From Atriophallophorus winterbourni (taxonomy: Eukaryota > Platyhelminthes > Trematoda > Plagiorchiida > Microphallidae): a stretch of DNA of 64,000 bases. Where the stretch lies: assembly GCA_013407085.1 (NCBI GenBank), contig JACCGJ010000303.1:1-64000 (forward strand), in the 5' to 3' direction. The first letter of the stretch is position 1, and each line of letters opens with the position of its first letter. The translations under genes were made by a program, and so were the position numbers. The notes beneath the pieces were generated by a model that had not been told where the DNA came from, searched no databases, and saw only the letters and a list, made by a program, of their open reading frames with translations. Shown in pieces: positions 12,301 through 22,029 of this stretch.

Positions 12301-14701
12301 CCGTTTAAAAAAGTATTTCGGTAGATGTCCTTCTGTTGACAAAGTTTGATAAGTCAGAGCTATATCTGGCTATATCCTCCTTCGAAAATGTCGCAAGATT
12401 TTACTGTACGGAACATTTTGAAGACATTTAACTAAACGTTTCGCTCGTTGATAAATTTTATCGAATTGGGCGATGTCTTGCCACAGTCATGGAGCCTAGT
12501 CCTATACCACATAACTCATTTTTGGACGAAGGTATAAGTTCACTTAGCCACGTTGCCAGGCTAGTTCTTCTTTGTTCGTAAGCGCTTCGACCATTCAAAT
12601 TGTTAAGCTTGCAATCAAAGGTGTAGATATGGTAGACATCTTCATATTGACGCGAAGATTACATTTTTAGGTCGTCCGAGTTACTATGTCTTCCATACTC
12701 AGGAGACTAGTGATATTAACTTCGATCAAAACGCTAAATTATAGCGTGACAAGATTTGGTACAAAATAGTATTAATTATTTGGGTTTTTAATGTACTACA
12801 ACAGGGTTTATAATGTGATACTACTGGGTAATAAACATCGTTAGTGCAGCAAAATATGTGCAGATTCTTATTCTATTGATGAAGTAGCAGGTAGTTAATT
12901 ATAAATTTCGTAAATATTTAATTTTATCCATGTTAATCTTTCATATGATCCTGGTTACATGCGTGTCAGTCGCATTGACCGTAATCACTAAAATAAACAC
13001 ACTCTAAATTATATTTGCAAATCTTTAAAATGTCACCCTAGAATGTTGTACCACTTTGCTATATTCACTATACTAATTTCCGAGCTGCAATATACAAAAC
13101 CTTTCACATATACGCCGATGATATTGAGTGCTTGATGCGCCAAAATCATCTATCTTCTGTCTGAATTTTTCCGAATAAAATTTATACGAAGAATAACTTA
13201 TCAGAAAATAAATATTTTCATCACGAACAGTAATTCAAGATATAGAACAACGTGAGTTCTTATTAATCGATAAACAAATTTACTTTATTATTCATTGATA
13301 TTCATGTGAATGAACAGGTTGATCGTACCAACCTTATTCAACAGTGGCATACAAGCGCTTCATGTTTACCATTCTTCCACTGTTTCAAACACATGCGGAT
13401 CATGATCCTACTGTCCTTACCTGATGAGGGCAAACAGCCCGAAACCGGTTGTGTTGTGTGTGTGTGATGGAGATGCATTCAAACGAGCTTTTAATTCATG
13501 GTCATGGATTTAAACATAGCGTACATGAGTGGTGGCTCATGTGATTGAACGGATTGTTCGTACCAACCTTACCCAACAGTGGCATACAAGCGCAACTTGT
13601 TTACCATACTTCCACTGTTTCAAGCGCATGCGGATTCTTGTCCTACTGTCTCTACCTCATAAGTTCAAACAGCGGGAAACAGGTCGTGGTGTCTGTGTGA
13701 TGAAAATCCATGCAAATAAGCTTATTTTGCGTGATCATGGCTTCAAACGCATCTCTACATGAGTGTAGACTCATTTGATTGAACAGGTTGGTCGTACCAA
13801 CCTTACCCAACAGTGGCATACAAGTGAAACTTGTTTATCATTCTTCCAGTGTTTCAAGCGCATGCAGTTCCTGATCCTACGGTCCTTACCGGATGAGGGC
13901 AAACAGCTCGAAACCGGTCGTGCGTTGTGTGTGTGATGGAGATGCGTGCAAATGAGTTTTTTATTCATGGTCATGGGTGCAGACCCATTGTTCATGAGTG
14001 GGGGCTCATATGGTTGACTCGGTTGGTCGTACAAAACTTTTCCAACAGCGATATGCATTTCAAATTGTTTACGAACTATTAAAATTCTTACATGAAACAT
14101 TAACGTGTCTACCCCATTTCGGAAAATTTGTATACCGGATAATAACCAATTATTATTTTAATATGGATTTTCTAATTAATGAAATGGAATGAATGAAGCA
14201 AAATAGAATTCCTGATTTCTTATTTTTTTATATTGACCCAATATTATTTAGATTCTGGATTGTATGATACATGTGCGTGATGTAATGCTTTCGGGATAGA
14301 AGGATGTAACAATGGAACGGTTTCATTGGTTTATACCAATTGATAATTAATTTGGTCTGACCCAGCTTCTGTGTCGGAGACGAAACTTTACAAAACCTTT
14401 TCTCACAGATTCCTTTCAAATTTTATTTCCATGGCAATGACTAACCGATCGGTCCCACACATTTTTCATTAATAATAATAATAAATGTAATTGCTTCAGC
14501 ATCGTTTCGAAAATTTTCAAATTAACACTCGTAATTTCAAATTAATTAAATGCATTTCGTATTTTGTGAATTTGAGTTACTCTATGGATTTCTTTCACAT
14601 TTATATTCCAGTTGATCCAGGTATTGAAGACAGTAAGCGACATGAGTAAACCTTTGTTAATGATTTTATATTATTAACCATAACTCATTTCTTTAGCATG
14701 A
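5455..14701 (+). CDS. Micro-exon gene encoding a small predicted secreted protein (about 80 aa)
   Basis: Eight coding exons, each bounded by AG..GT sites: 5455-5515, 8185-8256, 8420-8440, 9102-9122, 9885-9905, 13231-13251, 14612-14632 and 14697-14701 (stop TGA at 14699-14701). Exon 1 is 61 nt, directly after a TTTTTCAG acceptor, and encodes MPKMN followed by a hydrophobic core (SIVFLLVILTILI), a good signal peptide. Exon 2 is 72 nt and supplies a basic, Cys-containing segment. The next five exons are each exactly 21 nt, begin and end in phase 1, and add one heptad each; three read as NPKTED, NPEEED and DPGIED, acidic with an Asx-Pro start. The joined frame has no internal stop. Micro-exon genes with a signal-peptide exon and symmetric tiny exons are a known trematode hallmark, and their products are secreted, variable by exon skipping, and often host-exposed. 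Which named MEG family this belongs to, if any, is not recognised. The 5' UTR exon (or a trans-spliced leader) and the transcript end are unresolved; an AATATAAA-like stretch lies near 14835. Introns range from 64 bp to 3.3 kb and carry retroelement debris. Confidence 0.75.
6005..6062 (-). repeat. Partial Penelope-like terminal sequence
   Basis: On the plus strand the segment resembles the distal part of the ribozyme-bearing termini near 9.55 and 27.70 kb (AAGTTTGTAATGAAT, then TTTATTGGTAA), but the hammerhead core is missing. Confidence 0.35.
6530..7003 (+). pseudogene. CR1/Jockey-like LINE 3' coding remnant
   Basis: Frames here read GLRKDIELLDKIYRRASKLV and later SCLVIPQSRCDCRRDF with FLWNSPSQDIVNIP, ending in a stop at 7002-7004. 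They align by eye with the better preserved copy at 21.55-22.02 kb (RIYHRSTKLV, HSRLNCRRNF, FTWNSLPLTV). That part is the region downstream of the reverse transcriptase. Frameshifts and truncation make it a dead copy. It lies in the first intron of the micro-exon gene. Confidence 0.6.
7010..8180. other. Micro-exon gene intron 1, distal part
   Basis: AT-rich intron without recognisable coding sequence. A tract near 7250 repeats the GCACATAGATTACGC string seen near 550. Confidence 0.4.
8830..8895 (+). repeat. Penelope-like element terminal fragment
   Basis: Carries TATGAATACACGATCGG followed by TCCCAAACATATT. The same end sequence lies just beyond the hammerhead on the minus strand at 42.07-42.12 kb. 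No ribozyme core is retained here. Confidence 0.5.
9308..9350. repeat. (TA)n microsatellite
   Basis: TA run with a second short TA-rich patch at 9355-9382. Confidence 0.9.
9480..9612 (-). ncRNA. Penelope-like terminus with decayed hammerhead ribozyme
   Basis: On the minus strand 9567-9610 reads GGTCTGACGA, then GCTTCTG..CAAAAGC as stem II with one mismatch, then AAAAC GTTACC. The core GAAA has become AAAA (G12 to A), which should abolish cleavage. Stem I GGT/ACC is retained. The distal flank carries the GACCGATCGG end motif of this element family. Confidence 0.5.
9612..9725 (+). repeat. Family D fragment, ribozyme core deleted
   Basis: Retains CCACTGTTTCAAGGC, a TACTGTCTCCAC segment and GAAACCGGTAGTGG, but the CTGATGA box is missing. 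Confidence 0.45.
10000..10499. other. Micro-exon gene intron 5, unassigned part
   Basis: A minus-strand open frame of 123 codons (9853-10224) runs through here and over exon 5. I see no family signature or splice logic for it, so it is not called a gene. Confidence 0.35.
10500..11480 (-). pseudogene. RTE-like retrotransposon remnant
   Basis: On the minus strand around 11.36-11.47 kb a frame reads ELNKVINHFASRKDPGDEEI, then TPELIEDC. This is the same pre-reverse-transcriptase segment that in the copy at 19.1 kb reads IDRLANGKAHGNDGIPPELI. At the other end, 10514-10705 ends in RCERSGRDCHSQNGL, matching the element's Cys/His tail. The middle is riddled with stops. It lies inside intron 5 of the micro-exon gene, antisense to it. 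Confidence 0.6.
11490..13230. other. Micro-exon gene intron 5, distal part
   Basis: About 1.7 kb of AT-rich intron. No repeat with clear boundaries and no coding sequence recognised. Confidence 0.4.
13425..13455 (+). ncRNA. Hammerhead ribozyme, array unit 1
   Basis: Core box CTGATGA is followed by stem II GGGC/GCCC (4 bp, loop AAACA), then GAAAC. Stem III is the short self-complementary ACC/GGT with no loop, followed by T, giving a GTT cleavage triplet. Stem I pairs TAC before the core with GTG after the cut. All conserved core bases of a type I hammerhead are present. Such a short stem III is usually active as a dimer in the known small hammerhead RNAs. Confidence 0.75.
13886..13923 (+). 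ncRNA. Hammerhead ribozyme, array unit 3, one core change
   Basis: Stem II is GGGC/GCTC (one G-T wobble), followed by GAAAC, ACC/GGT and a GTC triplet. The core box reads CGGATGA, so U4 is changed to G and activity is doubtful. Unit 2, between these two, has lost the core boxes. Confidence 0.65.
14350..14470 (+). ncRNA. Penelope-like terminus with degenerate hammerhead
   Basis: Plus strand 14351-14396 reads TTTGGTCTGACCCAGCTTCT and later CGAAACTTTACAAAACC. The second half of the first core box is CCC instead of CGA, so it is inactive. The element end motif ACCGATCGGTCCCACACAT follows at about 14444. Confidence 0.5.
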
Positions 14702-15140
14702 ACACCATGTTATCCTCGTTCGACCTGAGAAATCAACGTTGCATCAGGTGAAGAAAGAGGCCCCACTTGAATATCGGGAGAACAAAGATTCCGTTCCTAG
14801 TGGTGCCATGTATACTCATTCTCGACAAAATCCAAATATAAAATAATTTAAATTCGCTCAAATCTGAGTCGGTTTGCACCATATATACTTTCCCGTTGGC
14901 ATGGTGTAACCGAAATCCAAATTAAGTTGTGCAATATGGTCACAATCGGCGACCGCCGTTGTTTCATGATGTGATTGGATGCATATCTAAGCAAACAGTG
15001 CTACCATTGTTATAGATTATATGTGAGGACGTCGAAATACCAGACATTGTTAACTATTCAGAACAAATAATCTCTCATATTCTACATCCAATAATCAATC
15101 CTAAAGATATCAATTAAACTCTCGTTGCATAAAATCTGAA
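14702..15140 (+). other. Probable 3' UTR of the micro-exon gene and flank
   Basis: Sequence after the stop at 14701. An AATATAAA-like element near 14835 could serve as poly(A) signal. Nothing else recognised before the tetranucleotide repeat. Confidence 0.35.
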
Positions 15141-15148
15141 GTTGCGCT

Positions 15149-15273
<125 letters not shown>

Positions 15274-15279
15274 GATTTC

Positions 15280-16700
15280 TATGTTTTTTACTATCTGTCT
15301 ATCTACATATCTATTTACCAATCTATGAAAATAGGATAAAATTTTGTTAAAGATTTTATTTAACCTATCTAGGTGATAAGTGATATTTGTTAAAGCTTCA
15401 AAATGTTGTACCTCATGGGCTGGTAAATTGCTCCACAATTTCAGAATGCGAACAGAAAATATGCGTTTGCGTCAGTTCAAGCCGCCATGTTGTTAATGGG
15501 GGATTAAAAAATGACGGGTTGTTTCATTGAAATAGGTCTAATGTTGAATTAGTATTCCTTGTTGTCGTCTGTATTGCGCTGTAGGCATTTTTAGAACTCT
15601 GAGGCACGTTTCTTTTTAACAATTATTATATATATAAGGACAAGTTTACTTGCTCTGCTCTGAAGAGTTTTCAATATCTAACTATTTCTCAACCAAGCAT
15701 CTAATGGTTGCGAGGTTTATTTCATATAGTGACGAATCGAGTTTGAAATCAACTTTTAACACTTTGTAAACTGAAGGTAACTCTAGTTACCACCTCAAAC
15801 AAGCAGTCGATTGCTCAGCAGCTCCCGTCGGTACCTTCAGTCACCACCGGAGTGCACTTGTCAGACAGCGTCTGGCATCTGATCCATATGTTTCATTTAT
15901 GCCATAATTAAGCCGAGTAAAATAAAAATTTCCTAAAATACGTATAACAATTACCGTAGACAAAGGGTTAAATGTTATTAGCGCAAAACGAACACTGCTG
16001 GCTATTGAAGACCAACAAGTTGTTGTCAGCATCAATCGTTTGTTTAAAAAATAGCGCAAGTAAACGTTTTATGTCTCGTTCACGTAAAGCGAAACTATTT
16101 AGGCTAATATCGTTTTTTCAGTTGCTGGTGTAGAGGTAACTGCAGTTCAAACGAAATATATTTAATATAAAAATGGTTTACTTTCGGAATGTGTGAAGAA
16201 AACGCTTGCGAAATTGGATCTATTGATGCTTGATCTCAAAAAATAAACTGATTGATACTTATAAATTGATTTCAATTTTAAATATGTTCAACTTTTATTT
16301 TAAAGCTTGCTCGGTTTATAAAGCGTACAAATTTCTTTACATTTCTTCAATCCACAGTGCAATTGTTTCGTCAGCGAATTCTCCTGTAACCCATTTATCC
16401 ATTTCTGTTGACAAAACAACATACATCATTTCGCAAACCTTTGCAAACAATACGTTTCTCAAAAGATTTTGAATATAATTTTCGTATAGAATGGTCAGTT
16501 TTCTCTGTTATGAATACTTCAAAACATGAGCGGGTATACAGTATCGCTGCGTCCAATTTGTTTCCATTTATAAATTGATAATTCTATATATAATAATGCC
16601 AGGAAAGTATGCATTTTTATCACTAAACCGATCGTCAATAAATGCAAATGATTAGCGGTTTTGTGTGTAAGATATGTTTTACCAATACATATCACATTCT
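15280..16700. other. Intergenic, nothing recognised
   Basis: No convincing open frame or repeat match. A TTTTTTCAG acceptor-like site near 16120 followed 14 bases later by GTAACT was considered but has no partner exons. Confidence 0.4.
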
Positions 16701-16719
16701 CCGGAAAAGTATTCATGAG

Positions 16720-17700
16720 CCTACTTATTGGCTTCATTCAGTCGTTGTCGAACATGGATGTGCACAATGAGGGCATGAGATTTTCATGCTCCAGAGCTTT
16801 TCGAATGACTACACATTGCAATTCGGAAGGAACAGCTCCTACCACTGCGTTCATAGTGATTCGAAGTACTTGGACGAACGTCGTTAACTGCATGGTTTCG
16901 GCGTCTTCTACAATCAACAGCTGAAAGTAGTATCTGCTCTACCCGGGCTTGTATTCGACGCGATACACAGAGCTTTCAAAGTGAGCGGTCAAACGCAAGT
17001 TCTTCCCAACTCGTAAGATCTTTGCCAAGAGAATTCTTCGCAAATGTGGTGTTATTGTCAGTGCGGCTGTTCCAATGTTCAAATCGCGGATTGTAACACA
17101 GCATAGATTGGATCTTTTGGGTAACGAACATATCCAAGTATGCAAACACGAGCCAGAGAATGGAGGTGACGCTGTCGCAGTAATGTGAACATGCTCTGTA
17201 GACCAGCTTTAGAAAGCACTTCATCATCTGATACTTCATCATCCACGATATGTTCAATATACGGCGAATTCTTCCTTAATTGAACGCGTTCAGCTTCCAT
17301 TCGTGTCATGCCTGGATTGTCAAGGTTTCACTGGAGTTTATTACGTATGAAGTGTACACAGTCATCTTTGATTTTGCAATCAACTTGCAGTTGGTCAAGG
17401 CTAAAGAGTCCAATCAAAACAAAATGCCTGCTGCCCTGCAAATGTTCTTATCAATCTCCGTGTCTAGCGAGGGATTATTCGCGATGGTTAACCCAAGATA
17501 TGTGAAATGATATACTTGTTCTAGCTGCCCGATTTCAAGAGTGACACTTTACAATCTCTGCATGATGACGAAAAACAGTCTATCTACGACTGGAGGTCTT
17601 CCTGTGTGTTAGCAATGTTTAAAAACATCGTTGGCATATCCCATACATTGGTTTGTGGCCCTCAACAACTTTAGATGGAGAAGTTTGTTTTCACTTCGCT
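16720..17700 (-). pseudogene. RTE-like retrotransposon, 3' half
   Basis: Minus-strand frames read YIISHILGLTIANNPSLDTE (an altered form of the usual TYLGS..SLDTEI), then LSKAGLQSMFTLLRQRHLHS with YPKDPIYAVL, then LTSWEELAFDRSL, and end in a degenerate RSGRSCSF tail. This order (thumb, connection domain, terminal tail) is the 3' half of RTE-type open reading frames. Several frameshifts are present. Confidence 0.65.
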
Positions 17701-18040
17701 TGCCTAGGTAAATACATTTTGTCATCGTCCTTCAAGCGTGCTCCAAGCCAGAGTGGAAGTAGATAACCAGTTAGAGCAGTCTTGAAAGTTAGCATATAAG
17801 AACATGCCTTTTAAAAACCCGTGGTAGAATGCCTTCGTTAAAAGAATAAAACAAAGTATAATGGTTTATGCAATTCCCAGTACTTTTTTGGAACTGCATC
17901 AGAAAGAAGATCGTGTCATTGTGTGATACTCTCCTGAAAAAACACATTGGAATTAGAAATAAACCTTACCAGCTCATTGAGAAAAATTTAGCAAAAAAAT
18001 TGCCTAAAAATTCTAGGAGATAGATTAATAGATAATTGTT
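17700..18040. other. Intergenic, nothing recognised
   Basis: No feature recognised between two RTE fragments. It may be decayed element sequence. Confidence 0.35.
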
Positions 18041-18190
18041 GTAATAGCCTATGTCAACGTAAGTTTTAAATAGCGTTATGGTTTTGGTACCTCACATCTC
18101 TTGTGGGACACACTACTGCCATCACTGAAGTAGCAAACGGTGAACTGACTGTGCCACAGCTGCTTTACAGTATTTTATGAGCACAGCCTA
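18040..18190 (-). pseudogene. RTE-like fragment (reverse transcriptase N-terminal part)
   Basis: Minus strand reads CVPQEM followed by GTKTITLFK, matching WRQEECVPREMQDTKFITLF at 18.95-19.0 kb. Confidence 0.5.
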
Positions 18191-18859
18191 CTTATCAATA
18201 GTAAACAGTAAATATATCGAATTTTTGCCACATGAAATATTTTATCGTTGAGGAACTATCAATTTACTTTAAATGTAACAACAAAAATTTCGCAATCATG
18301 AACAGATATTTGAGCACACAATTATCGGAATCAGGCAATAGGCAAGTGTGAATCAAAAGATTTGAGGAAATGCAACCCACACTAAATTCAAAATTCCAGA
18401 TAGGTTTCTTGATGTTAGTAAAACATTGTTATTAAAAAATGCGTATAGACCATAAAATTTAATTTCTTCGGATTCCTCAAAATCTGTGCAAATAGGCTTC
18501 AATCTTTTCCCTCGCAGAAGTATGCGACAAATCCTGCCGTAAACTTCCCATCACGTAGAAGTTAATCAAACAGTGTAAAGAGTGTGAAATTTATCTATTA
18601 TTTTGTGGTCACCAGTAGAAAAAGTTGTCCATGAATTATCAACACATTGGTGAATCTTCATAATATTTCCACACCATCTGTCATGTGATTTACTCACAAT
18701 CCAAAGACGTTTTTGACAAGTCTGTTCCTAAAATACGTGGCACCTCCCTATCTGAAAGTTTCGCAATTTCGACCGGAATACAGTTTACACTGGTGCCGAA
18801 ATGTACTATTTATATTGCAGCATAATTACTATATTCATAGAATATCTTACAAACAATCG

Positions 18860-19375
18860 ATTTAATCGCTTGCGAAAGAATCGAATGAATTCACTCATAG
18901 AAAGCAGAAATATGATAAGCGTACATTGAATCTTGCAGTCGCCACTAGCACCTTAATTCTTAAATAGCGTGATGAACTTCGTGTCTTGCATCTCTCGTGG
19001 GACACACTCCTCCTGTCACCACTCATTGTGCAAATGATGAAGAAGCTGTAATAATGCTCTTCTACAGCATTGGATGAGCTCAGGTGGAATTCCGTCGTTA
19101 CCGTGGGCCTTTCCATTCGCTAAGCGATCGATTGCCATATTGGGCTCATCAAGGGTAGGGGGAGTATCTAGATATTCAATGGTCGGCAACCGCTCGACAT
19201 TTTCAAGTGCATCCGGTAGAACCATACTGTCCCTAGAGTAGAGAAAGGAGAAGTGCTCTACCCATCTTTCCATCTGTTGAATTTTGTCAACAATCGGGTT
19301 ACCAGATACAGACTTAATGGGAGCCGTTTTAAGTTTGTTTGGACCAATGGATCTTTTGACCCCATCATACACATC
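18860..19375 (-). pseudogene. RTE-like retrotransposon fragment
   Basis: Minus-strand frame starting near 19372 reads YDGVKRSIGPNK..., includes ERWVEHFSFLYSR and IDRLANGKAHGNDGIPPELI, and continues after a stop as CVPREMQDTKFITLFKN. This is the linker between endonuclease and reverse transcriptase plus the first RT motif of RTE/R1-type LINEs. It is truncated at both ends, with a TA microsatellite at its 5' side. Confidence 0.7.
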
Positions 19376-19389
19376 GTGATAATCTCCAG

Positions 19390-19448
19390 ATATATATATA
19401 TATATATATATATTATCTATATATATATATATATATAATATATATATT
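19390..19448. repeat. (TA)n microsatellite
   Basis: TA run with a TTATC interruption. Confidence 0.9.
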
Positions 19449-19819
19449 GCGCTTTCGGAGATTACAGCCTCGGATGGCTTTATATTGTATGTACATGATT
19501 ATTCATAGGCTTTTCACTGATGCTTAGTGAATTTATTGCCTCTCCAATCTGGCACTAAAGATTAAGCTACCGTCTAAACCAAATGTTTGAAAATTCACCG
19601 AGGTGTCAACTAATAATGTGTGAGTGTCAGACAGCCATTTAAACTTCTCTCCGATTCTAATAACAGTCATCTAAAGTCCACTCATTCCGCTCCTTTAGCA
19701 CCCACATAGAAAATCTGACTAGCGACGGAAGCAACCGAATCTTCCGTTTCTTAGCTCAAGGACATTACCGCGAGTTCTTGTCTCCTGCAATAGAATGGAA
19801 TTTTCGTCAAGTTGACCTG

Positions 19820-20100
19820 TGTCTATTTAGAAGAATTCGGTGAGTAACGGGGATGTTGAGCCATTCACATCCTTGTTTAAATCCTCAAGTTGATGAAAAC
19901 GAATAGACACCCAAACGTCTTCGTTTCTTTGCGCGCAAACGTTCTCTCGAATAGCTTGCTCCTGTATCGACAGCGGAAGGGAGACCGCCAGTCTGTATTC
20001 TCGAACAAGCCTGGTGTGTGCCTTGAGCGAGAAATCCACTTTAATGTACAATGAGCCAGAAATCAGTACTACCATATCTCTCAGGATATCCTTCAAGTTA
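19820..20100 (-). pseudogene. Possible LINE endonuclease fragment
   Basis: Minus-strand frame with SGSLYIKVDFSL and EQAIRENVCAQRNEDVWV resembles the variable middle of CR1-type APE endonucleases. Assignment is by general look only. Confidence 0.3.
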
Positions 20101-20279
20101 GCAACTCCAAGCGAGCAGTTCTACTTTATGTAAAATTTTATCCATTTGATTAAAGCTCCCGTTTCAAACTTTGCAGTTAGCATCTAGCTGGACTATGAGA
20201 TCGACAGAGTAGCTGTTATATTGTCTGCTTTATAGTCCGTGTCTGGGGCAACCGCAAGTTGACGGTGAAAATAAAAATG

Positions 20280-22025
20280 CTGGTGTGCAACACGTGCGAG
20301 GTCAATGTCTTACTTTAAGGCAGCAGACCCTGGAGTATCCAGCTAAGGTGAAACCTGGAGTAGCGTCCGTGAACACATCAGCTAGACTAACAACTACAGC
20401 AGAAACTGCTGATGCTTTAGCCACGTTTAATTCATGGTTATTCAACCCGATAGAATATGAAATAAGCAGCCCAACTCCAACACTTTCAAACACGGTTGCC
20501 CTAAGTGAAATAAGTGTCACTTCTAAACGCGTCCTCCAAGGTTTATTTAATCATAAAACCGGAAAGTCTGCTGACGCCGACGGAATTACCCCTAAAATAT
20601 TGAAGTAATTTGCGAGTTTGCTATACAAACCACTTACTTACTTGCTCGAGCAAACACTGGCAAGTGGATTGATTCCTACAGATCGGGAACGCGGAATAAT
20701 TTCTGCAATTTACAAAGGTGGAAATTGCTGCGATGTTTCTAATTACCGGCCCGTTACATTGTTACCTGTGGTTTCAACATAACTTGAGCGACTCATTGTT
20801 GTCGATCTATTGAAACATTTCGAGAATAATCAGTTGCTTTCGAGGAACCAGCATGGATTCAGACGAAATTATTCCTGTTTGTCTAATTTACTGGTAACGT
20901 TAGATGATTGTACAAAATCGGTAGATAAAGGACAAGCAATTCAAGCGTGCTACTTAGATTTATCAAAAGCATTCGATCGTGTTGACCATTACCTACTACT
21001 GCAGAAGCTTGAAAGGCTTGGTATTACTGGAAAGTTGTTGAATTGGCTAAATGACTGCTTAACAAATCGCACTAACCAGGTACGTGTTGATGGTGCATTA
21101 TCCAAACCAATTGCAGCAACTAGCGGAGTTCCCCAAGGTTCAGTCCTTGGTCCGATCCTCTTTCTGGTTTATGTCAATGAAATACTGGAAATTGTTCGAT
21201 GTAAATTTCGTTATTTGCGGACGATATAAAGATTTGGCGCAGCATTCGTAGTCCAGAAGATTGTCTGCTATTACAAAAGGATCTTGATACGCTTCACAGC
21301 TGGTCGTTGAAGAACAAACTGCCGTTTAACTTCAACAAATGCAGGATCATGAATGTGGGGAATCGAGTAAAGTTCACAAATCACATAGGTTCGTATGTCC
21401 TTGAAAATTGCAGTGAAGAAAAAGATTTGGTTGTCTGGATATGCTCCAGTTTAAAAACATCACTCTAAACTAACTGTGCAACACGTGTCCTAAATCTAAT
21501 TAAAAGGGTATTTTCGGAAATTTTCGCCCAAGATATTTCCAAGGATCATGAATACATACTTGAGACCAGTCATGGAATACGGTGTGCAGTCATGGTCTCC
21601 GTGGCTTAGGAAGGATGTGGAACGTATGCAGCGGATCTATCACCGCTCAACAAAACTAGTTCTCAGCATCCGAAACAAACCATATAAAGAAAGGATAGCT
21701 CAACTGAATCTGTTTGACTTTCCCTATCGACGAATCAGAGGAGACCTTATCTTACATTACAAAACATTCTATACCCCAAACCATCCCTTACAGGATTTAT
21801 TCACGCGAAGGGATACGAGAAATTATCGGACCCATGAATATGTGCTGGTCATACCCCATTCTCGCCTGAACTGTAGAAGGAATTTTTACTCTGTCCGTGT
21901 CTGTTTTACTTGGAACAGTTTACCTTTAACCGTTGCTCACTCCAGTAGCTTGCATGAATTTAAAACGAAATTAGACGAATTTTTATTACATTATTCGTTT
22001 CCAGAACATTTATATACTGTTTAAT
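20280..22025 (+). pseudogene. CR1/Jockey-like LINE, near-complete reverse transcriptase
   Basis: Ordered motifs on the plus strand: HKTGKSADADGITPKIL (finger), then after a stop NYRPVTLLP, NQHGFRRNYSCLSNLL, CYLDLSKAFDRVDHYLL, TSGVPQGSVLGPILFLVYVN, then in another frame the catalytic SLFADDIKIW, then RPVMEYGVQSWSPWLRKDVE, and a C-terminal region ending HYSFPEHLYTV before the stop at 22022. Lesions include a stop before NYRP, a frameshift at about 21.2 kb just before FADD, and another near 21.45 kb. The 5' end including the endonuclease is missing. It would have driven its own target-primed reverse transcription when intact. It is the best preserved member of its family in the window. Confidence 0.8.
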
Positions 22026-22029
22026 CTAT

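Larger units (their letters stand above)
13312..14110 (+). repeat. Tandem hammerhead-ribozyme repeat array (family D, about 235-bp units)
   Basis: Unit starts, marked by the GGTTGGTCGTACCAACC-type stem, fall at about 13312, 13547, 13781 and 14016, so the period is 234-235 bp over about 3.3 units. Each unit holds, in order, that stem, CAACAGTGGCATACAAG, CTTCCACTGTTTCAA, a hammerhead core region, a GT-rich tract, a CATGGG-type stem and a CATGAGT..CTCATG stem. Period, tandem structure and ribozyme resemble schistosome Sm-alpha-type satellites and animal retrozymes. The array lies on the sense strand of intron 6 of the micro-exon gene. Confidence 0.75.
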
